Origin: DATDRQ01 sp035291645 | Lineage (GTDB): Bacteria; Chloroflexota; Anaerolineae; Anaerolineales; UBA4823 | Reading direction: 5' to 3' | DNA length: 31,639 nucleotides | Assembly (NCBI GenBank): GCA_035291645.1 | Contig: DATDRQ010000247.1 | Location: 1-31,639 of the forward strand | Position numbers and translations under genes: made by a program | In this document: positions 1 to 7,757 of the stretch, piece by piece | Position numbering within the stretch: the stretch's first letter is position 1 | Layout of the letters: each line of letters starts with the position of its first letter | Notes under the pieces: model-generated | What the model was told of the DNA's origin: nothing | Database searches by the model: none | The model's input: only the letters and a program-made list of their open reading frames with translations

Positions 1-414
1 CGCATCGTCGTGCCGATCTCAGGCGTCCACCGGGGCGTGATCAGCGCCATGGCGTACGCCCAGTCGATTTCAAATGACGTCACGGCGGTATTCGTGGAGC
101 TCAATCCGGGGGAAGCGGATGAAATCCGGCGGAAATGGAAGCACTGGTGGCCGGATATCCCGCTGGTCGTGGTGGCTTCTCCTTACCGGTCTCTGGTGCG
201 TCCTCTGCTGGATTTCCTCGACCAAACCGACCTGGAACACGACGACGGGCAGCTGGCGACGGTCCTCTTGCCAGAATTCGTCCCGGTGCGTTGGTGGCAC
301 AGCCTGCTCCACAACCAGACTGCCTGGATGTTGAAGACCGCCCTGCTCTACCAGCGGCGCAGGGTCGGCTTCCAACGCGCCATCATCGATGTGCCTTTTC
401 ATTTGCGGCGTTGA
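1..414 (+). CDS. APC-family amino-acid permease, C-terminal fragment (5' end outside window)
   Basis: The reading frame is open from the first base and ends at TGA 412-414, so only the last 137 residues are present. No membrane helix is visible. The fragment looks like the soluble cytoplasmic tail found after the transmembrane core of some large bacterial APC permeases. It opens with a beta strand plus PISGVHRG, then has a VTAVFVELNPG strand, an LVVVASPYRS stretch and the tail WWHSLLHNQTAW followed by RAIIDVPFHL. That assignment rests on my recollection of the family and not on a search. The next gene starts 53 bp downstream, so a shared substrate (an amino acid or amine) with the flavoenzyme cluster is plausible but inferred. 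Confidence 0.7.
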   Translation, partial: RIVVPISGVHRGVISAMAYAQSISNDVTAVFVELNPGEADEIRRKWKHWWPDIPLVVVASPYRSLVRPLLDFLDQTDLEHDDGQLATVLLPEFVPVRWWHSLLHNQTAWMLKTALLYQRRRVGFQRAIIDVPFHLRR

Positions 415-451
415 CTCGGAGTAAGCTGGCAGGTGGTGCAAGCATATCGGT

Positions 452-457
452 TATAAT
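452..457 (+). promoter_or_regulatory. -10 box TATAAT 10 nt before the GcvT-like start codon
   Basis: A perfect TATAAT hexamer lies 10 nt upstream of the ATG at 468. Transcription would be expected to begin around 463-465, leaving an RNA leader of only a few bases. No Shine-Dalgarno motif lies in front of that ATG, which fits leaderless translation. No good -35 hexamer is seen 16-18 bp upstream. Confidence 0.5.
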
Positions 458-467
458 CCCCTCACCC

Positions 468-1682
468 ATGCCGATCCCGTCCCCATTTCACAGCCGCACC
501 GCCCCGCGGAGCCTGAGCCAGGAGTGGCGCAACTGGGCCGGGTACCTGGCCGCGGCTACCTATGAATACTCGCACGAACGTGAGTATTTCGCCATCCGCA
601 ACGCCGTTGCCTTAATCGACGTTTCCCCGCTCTATAAGTACATAATTTCCGGACCCGGCGCGCTGCGGGCGGTCAACCGCATCATGACGCGCGATTTCGA
701 ACGCTGCCCGGTCGGGCAGGTGCGCTACACCCCCTGGTGTGACGACGATGGCAAGGTCATCGACGACGGCACGGTCGCCCGCCTGGCTGAGGATCGCTTC
801 CGCATCACCGCTGCCGAGGCAAACCTGGCCTGGTTCCAGGATTGCGCGTTCGGTTTAGACGCCGAGGTAAAGGATGTATCCGAACAGGTTGCCGCGCTGG
901 CAGTCCAGGGGCCCAACGCCCGCCGTTTACTGAAAGAGGTTGTGCGGGAGATCGATCAGGACAACCTGAAGTACTATCATTTCGCAGATGGATATCTGGA
1001 CCAGGTCCCTCTAACCATCAGTCGAACCGGGTACACCGGCGATTTGGGTTATGAACTCTGGTTTGCGCCTCAGGATGCCGGAGAAGTCTGGGATTTGCTG
1101 ATTGAGCGCGGCCAGGGCTACGGTATCCTGCCTGCCGGGATGGTCGCCCTGGATATCGCCCGCATCGAAGCGGGGCTGATCATGCTGCAGGTCGATTACG
1201 TCTCCGCCCGGAAGGCGGTCATCGCTGCGCAGAAGTCCTCCCCGTTTGAACTGGGTCTCGGGTGGGCGGTCGACCTCGGGAAGCCGGCCTTCACCGGCCG
1301 CAAGGCGCTGCTGGCCGAGAAAGCCCGCGGTTCCACCTGGAGCCTGGCCGGCCTGGATATCGATTGGCTTTCCCTGGAGGCGGAGTACGCCCGGGTGGAC
1401 CTCGCCCCGCAGGTAGCCGGGCGGGCTTCGCGCAGCGCTGTGCCGGTCTACCAGAGCGAGCGGCAGATCGGGCATGCCACCAGCCTGGCCTTCTCGCCGA
1501 TATTGAAGAAATACATCGCCATCGCCACCCTGGAAAGCCGTTTCGCCGATCCCGGCACACCGGTCGAAGTGGAGCTGACGGTGGAGTACGTCCGCCGGCG
1601 GGCAAAGGCAAAGGTTGCCCGGCTGCCGTTTTTCAATCCGGCCCGCAAGCGCGGCCTGGAATCTGCTTCAACTCCACTCTGA
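468..1682 (+). CDS. GcvT-like folate-dependent aminomethyltransferase family protein
   Basis: A 404-residue protein of the GcvT/YgfZ/dimethylglycine-dehydrogenase C-domain family. In this family a tetrahydrofolate-binding fold accepts a one-carbon unit from an aminomethyl intermediate or an N-methyl substrate. The N-terminal folate-binding part holds GKVIDDGTVARL (about 95-106, with the Asp pair at the position of the catalytic Asp of T-protein) and RTGYTGDLGYELW (186-198), a hallmark of the family. The last 100 residues match the GcvT C-terminal barrel. The frame is open back to 135, but that region overlaps the permease fragment out of frame. ATG 468 gives the normal family length and sits just after a TATAAT box. 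With no other glycine-cleavage genes nearby and flavoenzymes downstream, a role in demethylating an N-methyl amine is more likely than the glycine cleavage system itself (inference). Confidence 0.85.
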   Translation: MPIPSPFHSRTAPRSLSQEWRNWAGYLAAATYEYSHEREYFAIRNAVALIDVSPLYKYIISGPGALRAVNRIMTRDFERCPVGQVRYTPWCDDDGKVIDDGTVARLAEDRFRITAAEANLAWFQDCAFGLDAEVKDVSEQVAALAVQGPNARRLLKEVVREIDQDNLKYYHFADGYLDQVPLTISRTGYTGDLGYELWFAPQDAGEVWDLLIERGQGYGILPAGMVALDIARIEAGLIMLQVDYVSARKAVIAAQKSSPFELGLGWAVDLGKPAFTGRKALLAEKARGSTWSLAGLDIDWLSLEAEYARVDLAPQVAGRASRSAVPVYQSERQIGHATSLAFSPILKKYIAIATLESRFADPGTPVEVELTVEYVRRRAKAKVARLPFFNPARKRGLESASTPL

Positions 1683-1691
1683 TCAACCTGC

Positions 1692-3275
1692 ATGCCTGAG
1701 AAATATGACGCCATCGTGATCGGAGCAGGTCATAACGGCCTGGTCAATGCCGCCTACCTGGCGCGTGCCGGGCTAAAGGTCCTGGTTCTCGAGCGGCGCC
1801 ACGTGATTGGCGGGGCGACCGTGACCGAGGAGATCTACCCCGGCTTCAAATTCACCGTATTTTCTTACGTGGTCAGCCTGCTGCGCCCGGAGATCATCCG
1901 TGACCTGGAACTATCCAGACACGGCCTGACCATCTTGCCCCTGGAGAGCACGCTTTCCCCGTTGCCGGATGGCGACCGGCTTTACCGGGATGGAGACCAC
2001 TACCGCTCATCCCGCGACATCGCCCGCTTCTCCCCGCGCGACGCGGATGCCTACGAGGATTACGGTCAGACCATGTATTTTATGGCCAAGGCAGTCAAGC
2101 ATATCCTCGGGATCATCCCGCCCGACCCGGCTGCATTGCACCCCGGCGAGCTGCGTAACCTGGCCCGCATAGCCCGCCACTTCCTGGATCTGGATGAAAA
2201 ACAAGCCTATACTCTGGCCCGTCTGATGACGGCGAGCTCGGCCGATTTCGTCGAGCGCTGGTTCGAGTCGGAACCGCTCAAAGGCACCCTCTCCGCCAGC
2301 GGCATCATCGGCACCTATCTGGGACCGCGCTCCCCGGGCACGGCCTACGTGCTGCTCCACCATTACATGGGCGAGATCGACGGGATGTTCCGCGCCTGGG
2401 GCTTCTCCAAGGGCGGCACCGGAGGCATCTCCGAGGCGATCGCCCGCTCGGCGGGCGCCTTCGGGGCTGAGATTCGCACCAATGCTCCAGTTGCGAGCGT
2501 GATCCTGCGCCAGGATAGGGCTGTGGGTGTAGCCCTAGAGAACGGCGACGAGATCTTCGCCGACCTGGTGGTGTCCAGCCTGGACCCCAGGCAGACCTTC
2601 CTCAAGCTGGTCGATACGGACCTGCTGCCTGCTGACCTGGTTACGGCCATCCGCCGCTTTAATATTCGTGGATCTTCGGGGAAGGTCAACCTGGCTCTGG
2701 ACGCCGCGCCGCAACTGGCCTGCTGGCCCGGGGTCGGTCCGCATCTGAGCGGGGCCATCTCGATCAGTCCCAGCATCGATTACATCGAGCGCGCCTACGA
2801 CGATTCCAAGTACGGAGACTTCTCGCGCCAGCCGTATATCGACGTGATTATCCCCTCCATGATCGATCCGGATATGGCGCCGCCGGGCAAGCATGTCATG
2901 TCCTGCTTCGTCCAATATGCTCCTTACCAGTTGCGGGAAGGCACCTGGGATGAAAAACGCGAGGCGTTTGGGGATACGGTGATCGAAACTCTGGCGGAGT
3001 ATTTCCCGAACCTGAAGGACATCATCCTGCACCGGCAGGTGCTGACGCCTAAGGATATCGAGGAAACGGTAGGACTGACCGAGGGCAACATCTTCCAGGG
3101 AGAGCTGAGCCTGTGGCAGCTGTTCTTCTTGCGCCCGGCGCCCGGTTTTGCCGATTACGCGACTCCAATCAAGAATTACTACCAGTGCGGTTCGGGGACG
3201 CATCCCGGTGGGGGCATCACCGGCGCTCCGGGACGGCTGGCGGCGCTAGAGATCTTGAAACGGCGGAAACGATGA
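1692..3275 (+). CDS. PYROXD2/phytoene-desaturase-like FAD-dependent oxidoreductase (first paralogue)
   Basis: 527 residues with an N-terminal Rossmann FAD-binding motif GAGHNG (11-16), the extended VIGGATVTEE loop, and the C-terminal FAD-contact segment CGSGTHPGGGITGAPG. The N-terminal HNG form and the GTHPGGG tail are typical of the PYROXD2 branch of the phytoene desaturase/amine oxidase superfamily; the substrates of bacterial members are largely unknown. The gene starts 9 bp after the GcvT-like gene and its stop overlaps the next start as ATGA (3272-3275), so it is translationally coupled to the second paralogue. No carotenoid gene (phytoene synthase or a cyclase) lies in the window, so a carotenoid role is not supported. 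Oxidation of an amine or amino-acid derivative is the better inference from the neighbours. Confidence 0.85.
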   Translation: MPEKYDAIVIGAGHNGLVNAAYLARAGLKVLVLERRHVIGGATVTEEIYPGFKFTVFSYVVSLLRPEIIRDLELSRHGLTILPLESTLSPLPDGDRLYRDGDHYRSSRDIARFSPRDADAYEDYGQTMYFMAKAVKHILGIIPPDPAALHPGELRNLARIARHFLDLDEKQAYTLARLMTASSADFVERWFESEPLKGTLSASGIIGTYLGPRSPGTAYVLLHHYMGEIDGMFRAWGFSKGGTGGISEAIARSAGAFGAEIRTNAPVASVILRQDRAVGVALENGDEIFADLVVSSLDPRQTFLKLVDTDLLPADLVTAIRRFNIRGSSGKVNLALDAAPQLACWPGVGPHLSGAISISPSIDYIERAYDDSKYGDFSRQPYIDVIIPSMIDPDMAPPGKHVMSCFVQYAPYQLREGTWDEKREAFGDTVIETLAEYFPNLKDIILHRQVLTPKDIEETVGLTEGNIFQGELSLWQLFFLRPAPGFADYATPIKNYYQCGSGTHPGGGITGAPGRLAALEILKRRKR

Positions 3276-4906
3276 CCGGCCGACCTTTCAGCGCTCGATA
3301 CGATGTCATCCTCATCGGAGCCGGTCACAACGGCCTGGTGACTGCCGGCTACCTCGGGAAAGCTGGTTACCGGGTGCTGGTCCTGGAAGCGCGGGAGATT
3401 CTGGGGGGGGCGGCCACCACCGAAGAGATCTTCCCTGGATTCCGGGCGGATACCGGCTCATTCGACGCCGGGGGATTCCTGCCCCAGGTAGTCGCCGAAC
3501 TCAGCTTGCGTAAGCACGGGCTGCGCTTCGTGGAGACGCCGGTAGTGGCCTTCGCGCCCCAGCCGGACGGGCGGGCGCTGACTCTGTGGCGCGAGCCGGG
3601 TAAATCTCTGGCGGAGATCGAGCAGTTCTCCCGCGAGGATGCGGAAAAGTTTCCACAATTTCAGAGCCAGGTTCAGCGCATGACGGAAGCCCTGCGCAGA
3701 ATGATGACCCTGACCCCGCCGCCGCTCAGTAGTTATCACGCTAGAGACCTGCTCCCCTGGCTGCGGGCTGCAGTGGATGTGCGCAGGATGGGTCGTCAGG
3801 GTTTGATGGACTTCTTGAGGGTCCTGCCGATGCCGGTGGCCGATTTCTTGGACGAGTGGTTCGAGAACCCGGTTTACAAGGGGATTCTGGGCAGCCTGGG
3901 GGTGCGCGGCACGATGGCCGGGCCGCGCTCGCCGGGCACCGCATTGCTCTTCCTGTATGGCGTGCAGGGCGCGGCGGCAAAGCAGTCGCGCAGCAGCCGC
4001 TTCGTGCGCGGCGGCATGCTCCAGCTGGCCGAAGCGCTGGCTAGGGCGGCGCACGAGCACGGCGTAGAGATCCGCACCGGCTGCCGGATAAGCCAGGTTT
4101 GCACCCACGCCGGGCGGGCAACTGGCGTGCTCCTGGATAACGGCGAGGAGATCCTTGCCCGGGTCGTCGTCTCGAACGCCAGCCCGCGCCATACATTTCT
4201 GGATCTGGTCGGACCGGAGCAGCTCGAGGTGCGGTTCGTGCGCGAGGTGAACAACATCCGCTACCGCGGCAGCCTGGCGCGCGTGATCCTGGCGCTGGAT
4301 GCTCTGCCTCATTTCCGAGCCGCCGCTTCGCGGGAGGTCTTGACCAAGGAAGGCACCCTGCTGAGCGGGCATACCGTCCTGTGTCCGGGCCTGGATTACC
4401 TGGAGCGCGCCTACGATGCCGCCAAATACGGGCAAATATCCGAGCATCCGGTGCTGGACCTCTCTATCCCAACCATGCTGGATGCCTCGTTTGCCCCCCC
4501 CGGCAAGCACCTCATGCTGATCAACGTTCAGTACGCCCCCTACCACCTGGCCGAGGGGGATTGGGACGTCGAGAAGGGTCGACTCGGGCGCCGGGTCATC
4601 GATTTACTGGATGAGTACGCTCCCGGCTTGCAAAACCTGGTCCTTCACCAGGAAGTATTATCGCCCGTCGACCTTGAGCGGCGCTTTGGACTGCCGGAAG
4701 GCTGTATCTACCATGGGCAGATGGCCCTCGACCAGCTGTTGGTGATGCGCCCGGTCCCCGGTTACAGCCAGTACCGCACACCAATCCAGGGGTTGTACCT
4801 GTGCGGCGCGGGGACTCACCCTGGTGGGGGGGTTACCGGGGCGCCGGGGCACAACGCCGCCCGGGAGATCCTGCACGATCTGCGCCTGCGAAGCCACCCA
4901 GTTTAA
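3272..4906 (+). CDS. PYROXD2/phytoene-desaturase-like FAD-dependent oxidoreductase (second paralogue)
   Basis: 544 residues from ATG 3272. The frame extends upstream, but this ATG forms an ATGA overlap with the preceding stop and places GAGHNG at residues 16-21 as expected. Like its neighbour it has EILGGAATTEE near the N-terminus and CGAGTHPGGGVTGAPG at the C-terminus. The two proteins align along their whole length, including PRSPGTA and the YIERAYDDSKYG/YLERAYDAAKYG segment, so they arose by duplication. The substrate-facing central parts differ more than the FAD segments. Two coupled paralogues could form a heteromer, or could act on successive or different substrates; the sequence does not decide. 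An 18-bp gap with GAGGAG separates it from the next gene. Confidence 0.85.
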   Translation: MTGRPFSARYDVILIGAGHNGLVTAGYLGKAGYRVLVLEAREILGGAATTEEIFPGFRADTGSFDAGGFLPQVVAELSLRKHGLRFVETPVVAFAPQPDGRALTLWREPGKSLAEIEQFSREDAEKFPQFQSQVQRMTEALRRMMTLTPPPLSSYHARDLLPWLRAAVDVRRMGRQGLMDFLRVLPMPVADFLDEWFENPVYKGILGSLGVRGTMAGPRSPGTALLFLYGVQGAAAKQSRSSRFVRGGMLQLAEALARAAHEHGVEIRTGCRISQVCTHAGRATGVLLDNGEEILARVVVSNASPRHTFLDLVGPEQLEVRFVREVNNIRYRGSLARVILALDALPHFRAAASREVLTKEGTLLSGHTVLCPGLDYLERAYDAAKYGQISEHPVLDLSIPTMLDASFAPPGKHLMLINVQYAPYHLAEGDWDVEKGRLGRRVIDLLDEYAPGLQNLVLHQEVLSPVDLERRFGLPEGCIYHGQMALDQLLVMRPVPGYSQYRTPIQGLYLCGAGTHPGGGVTGAPGHNAAREILHDLRLRSHPV

Positions 4907-4924
4907 ACTGAAGAGGAGAGACGC

Positions 4925-6094
4925 ATGAATACGACTGCCGATGTGATCGTGATCGGGGGCGGGGTGCATGGAGCCAGCCTGGCATTCCACCTGGCCCAAA
5001 AAGGGGTCCAATCCCTGGTTTTAGAGCAGAAGTTCATCGCCTCCGGGGCGACCGGCCGGTCCAGCGGCCTGGTGCGCATGCATTACGACCTGGAGCCCGA
5101 GTCGCGCCTGGCCTGGGAATCGTACAAGTACTTCTGGAACTGGTCGGAGATGGTAGGAGGCGACTGCGGCTTCAACCGCACCGGTTTCCTGCAGTTCGTC
5201 CGCCCGGAGTACGACGACCAGCTGCGCGCCAACGTCGCCATGCACCAGCGCATCGGCATCCCCTCTATCCTGATTACCCCGCAGGATGTCCGCAGAATTG
5301 CACCCGGCTTCGACGTCGATGACATCGACCTGGCGGCTTACGAACCCGAGTCGGGTTACGCCGATCCGAGCAGCACGGTGAGTTCCTTGCTGGAGGCCGC
5401 CCGTCGGCGCGGCGCCCGCCTGATCCAGGACTGCCGGGTGACCGGGGTAAATAAAGAAAGCGGCCGCGTGACCGGCGTGGTCACGAACCAGGGGTCGTTT
5501 TCGGCCCCGGTGGTGGTGAATGCCGCCGGACCGTGGGCCAGACGGATCGGCGAGCTGGTTGGGTTGGACCTGCCGGTCGATACCTGGCAGCACGATACCA
5601 TGTTCATCCGCCGCCCTAAAGACCTGGGACCCACGCACCCGACGGTGATCGATTTTCCCAACTCGATGTACTTCCGCCCGGAAACCGGCTGGTTGACCCT
5701 GGTCGGCCTGGAGGACGACAACCCGCTGGGCGAATCGCCGGACGGCGATACCGATCACGCCAAGCCCGGCTTCGTCGAGCGGGCGGTCGAACGCATCTGC
5801 CGGCGCATGCCCGGGATCGAACGCGGCTCGCTGCACAGCGCCCACGGCGGGTACGACGGCATCACCCCCGACCAGCGCGCCATCCTGGGACAGGCCGGAC
5901 CGGATGGGTTTTACCTGGACTGCGGGTTCAGCGGGACCGGCTTCAAGATCTCCCCGGCTGTCGGGGCCTGCCTGGCAGAGTTGATCGTGGATGGGCGCTC
6001 CAGCCTGGTCGACATCAAACCCTTCGGATTGGAACGCTTCTCCCAGGGGGAGCCGCTCAAAGGTGAGCACTCCTACGAAAATATCTGGCGCTGA
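4925..6094 (+). CDS. DAO-family FAD-dependent oxidoreductase (sarcosine/dimethylglycine oxidase-like)
   Basis: 389 residues with a dinucleotide-binding motif GGGVHG (11-16), the ATGRSSGLVRMHY segment after the first strand (common in sarcosine oxidase beta-subunit-like proteins), and the C-terminal LDCGFSGTGFKISPAVG segment that contacts FAD in DAO-fold enzymes. Family members oxidise secondary or N-methyl amines, giving an imine or formaldehyde equivalent. The start is supported by a strong GAGGAG ribosome-binding site about 7 nt upstream. Together with the GcvT-like protein upstream it supplies the two halves (DAO flavodomain and folate-binding domain) that are fused in dimethylglycine dehydrogenase. 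The exact substrate cannot be read from the sequence. Confidence 0.85.
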   Translation: MNTTADVIVIGGGVHGASLAFHLAQKGVQSLVLEQKFIASGATGRSSGLVRMHYDLEPESRLAWESYKYFWNWSEMVGGDCGFNRTGFLQFVRPEYDDQLRANVAMHQRIGIPSILITPQDVRRIAPGFDVDDIDLAAYEPESGYADPSSTVSSLLEAARRRGARLIQDCRVTGVNKESGRVTGVVTNQGSFSAPVVVNAAGPWARRIGELVGLDLPVDTWQHDTMFIRRPKDLGPTHPTVIDFPNSMYFRPETGWLTLVGLEDDNPLGESPDGDTDHAKPGFVERAVERICRRMPGIERGSLHSAHGGYDGITPDQRAILGQAGPDGFYLDCGFSGTGFKISPAVGACLAELIVDGRSSLVDIKPFGLERFSQGEPLKGEHSYENIWR

Positions 6095-7031
6095 GGCGCA
6101 GCGGGCAGGCTATAGCCTGCCCCACCGCCGCCTGCGCGCCGACCTGATCCTGCTGCTGGTCTCCGTCATCTGGGGGAGCGCCTTCGTGGCGCAGCGCGTG
6201 GCGGCGATCCACATGGATATCTATCTTTATAATGGGGCCCGCTTCCTGCTGGGCGCGCTGGTGCTTTTGCCGTTCGCCTGGAGGCAGAGTCAGTCAGACA
6301 GGAAGCCGGCGGGCGCCCAACGGCGAGCCTGGCTGGGGATCGCCCTGGCGGGTGGATTGCTGTTCGGCGGGGCCGCTTTTCAGGGTTTAGGACTGCGCTA
6401 TACCACGGCAGCCAATGCCGGTTTTATCACCGGCCTGTACGTCGTCCTGGTGCCGCTGATCCTGGCGATCGGCTGGCGGCAAAAACCTCGTCCCCAGATC
6501 GTCATCGCCGCTTGCCTGGCGGCAGCCGGTCTGCTCCTGCTCAGCACCGGAGCAAGGTTTAGCCTTGCGCCTGGCGACGGGATGGAATTTATCGGGGCGA
6601 TCTTATGGGCGCTGCACGTCATCCTGATCGGCTTCCTGGTGCTACATGCGCCTGTGCTGCACATCGCCATCGGTCAGAACCTGGTCTGCGCCGTGCTCAG
6701 CCTGGGTGTGGCTCTCTCCCAGGTCGAACCGGATACCTGGGCCAGGTTTTCGTCGGTCTGGTGGACGGTGGTCTACACCGGCGTGTTGTCGATCGGCGTC
6801 GGGTATACCCTCCAGGTGGTCGGTCAGCGAGACGCCCCGCCTGCGGATGCTTCGATCCTGCTCAGTATGGAAGCGGTTTTTGCGGCGTTGTTCGGCTGGC
6901 TGTTCCTGGATGAACGCCTGATGGCGGTGCAGCTCCTGGGCTGTGTGTTGATGGTCGTTGGGATGGTGCTGGCGCAGGCAGGGGTTGGGGGAAGAGGCCA
7001 GCAACCGGGCGAGCAGGCCCCGGTTACCTGA
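6063..7031 (+). CDS. EamA/DMT-family membrane transporter
   Basis: A 322-residue protein with about ten hydrophobic helices in two related halves, typical of the drug/metabolite transporter superfamily. It has LLVSVIWGSAFVAQR at the first helix, a YTTAANAGFITGLYVVLVP segment in the first half, and an ILLSMEAVFAALFGWLFLDE motif near the end of the second half. GTG 6063 is chosen because an AGGGGGAG run (6046-6053) precedes it at a useful distance and it gives normal family length; it overlaps the DAO gene by 32 bp. No ATG, GTG or TTG is available between the upstream stop and the first helix. Residues of the N-terminal tail are encoded by a perfect 20-bp palindrome, so the exact start is uncertain. 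It is likely an exporter of an amino-acid-like compound. Confidence 0.8.
   Translation: MSTPTKISGAEAQRAGYSLPHRRLRADLILLLVSVIWGSAFVAQRVAAIHMDIYLYNGARFLLGALVLLPFAWRQSQSDRKPAGAQRRAWLGIALAGGLLFGGAAFQGLGLRYTTAANAGFITGLYVVLVPLILAIGWRQKPRPQIVIAACLAAAGLLLLSTGARFSLAPGDGMEFIGAILWALHVILIGFLVLHAPVLHIAIGQNLVCAVLSLGVALSQVEPDTWARFSSVWWTVVYTGVLSIGVGYTLQVVGQRDAPPADASILLSMEAVFAALFGWLFLDERLMAVQLLGCVLMVVGMVLAQAGVGGRGQQPGEQAPVT
6103..6122. repeat. Perfect 20-bp palindrome just after a stop codon
   Basis: GGGCAGGCTA is followed directly by its exact reverse complement. It lies 8 bp after the DAO stop codon and inside the predicted N-terminus of the transporter gene. No T-run follows, so it is not a normal intrinsic terminator. 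It could be a short dispersed palindromic repeat that landed between the two genes and stayed in frame. Confidence 0.6.
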
Positions 7032-7307
7032 CCAGCAGGCTGTCCAGGGCCGCCAGCAGGCGATCGGCATCGCGTGAGTCGTTGTAAGCCTGGATAGAAA
7101 CGCGCAGCAATGGCTTTCCCTACCCCAGCTGACCACCAGGGGGTTGAGATTAGGTTGGAGATCGGGGTGAGCGTAAGGGAAAGCCGCCCCTTTCGGTGCG
7201 CATAGCCACTTTTGACGGGCGCCGAAAGAACCATGATTGAGAAAGGTGACTTCCGGATCGAGCAGGAAGAGGTCTTTGAAGAAAAGGGCTTTGAAATCGG
7301 CGGTCAT
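7024..7307 (-). pseudogene. Remnant of class-V aminotransferase (isopenicillin-N epimerase-like)
   Basis: Three separate pieces of one PLP enzyme family lie in order within 284 bp. They are an N-terminal piece starting at ATG 7307 and reaching FLNHGSFGA, a middle piece KWLCAPKGAAF through NPLVVSWG, and a C-terminal piece RVSIQAYNDSRDADRLLAAL ending with TAA at 7026-7024. The first two are in one frame; the third is in another. Intact relatives are about 380-400 residues and carry a PLP-binding Lys region between the first two pieces. Here that whole central part is gone and a second deletion shifts the frame. The ATG overlaps the stop of the membrane-protein gene as ATGA, so the ancestral gene was the last member of this minus-strand operon. 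The family call is from motif recognition. Confidence 0.7.
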
Positions 7308-7735
7308 CGTGCTCGCCGGGATGTTGGCCGCGCCATCTGACCGATCCAGTTCGCCACCACGCCCAACAAGATGTACATGATCCCGGTGAAGAGAACGGCT
7401 GTTGGGTTACTGCTGAGCTGCACGAAACCGCCGAATACCTGGTAGGCCCCGTACGCGTAGAACAGGACCGCCGTGATCCCCGCAATGTACCTGGTCCAGG
7501 CAACCCCACGCACCAGCGCGTAGGCAGTCGCCAGCGAGGCCAGGAGTATGCCTGACGCCAGGACAGCCAGAATCACCGGGCGCAGCGATCCTTGTTGCGG
7601 AGATATCCCCAACAGGTTGAGGTTCGCCTGCCCCGCGCGGCTTGCAGACAACATCCCGAACAGATCGCCCAGCTCCAAAAAGGCGAAGAAGCCGAAGACG
7701 AATATCCCGAAGTAACGCCAGCGATTTTTACCCAA
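7304..7735 (-). CDS. Small four-helix membrane protein, unknown function
   Basis: About 143 residues if started at TTG 7735. The frame stays open to 7867 but the upstream part overlaps the flavoprotein gene and reads like a shadow. Four hydrophobic stretches are clear: YFGIFVFGFFAFLELGD, VILAVLASGILLASLATAYA, AGITAVLFYAYGAYQVFGG and AVLFTGIMYILLGVVANW. No catalytic motif is visible. It begins 22 nt after the flavoprotein stop and its stop overlaps the pseudogene start, so it belongs to the minus-strand operon. There is no ATG or GTG near the first helix, so the start is weak; no good ribosome-binding site was seen. I do not recognise the family. Confidence 0.55.
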   Translation of the reverse strand: MGKNRWRYFGIFVFGFFAFLELGDLFGMLSASRAGQANLNLLGISPQQGSLRPVILAVLASGILLASLATAYALVRGVAWTRYIAGITAVLFYAYGAYQVFGGFVQLSSNPTAVLFTGIMYILLGVVANWIGQMARPTSRRAR

Positions 7736-7757
7736 AGGTCGAATTTTCTGGGAGACC

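Noticed and set aside
135..467. 111-codon N-terminal extension of the GcvT-like protein
   Set aside because: It overlaps the permease fragment in another frame, reads as Arg/Pro/Gly-rich shadow sequence, and exceeds family length.
1692..4906. Carotenoid desaturase pair
   Set aside because: The HNG and GTHPGGG motifs are of the PYROXD2 type and there are no other carotenoid genes.
5021..6070. 349-codon antisense frame in the DAO gene
   Set aside because: Composition is that of a high-GC shadow frame, with no recognisable motif or ribosome-binding site.
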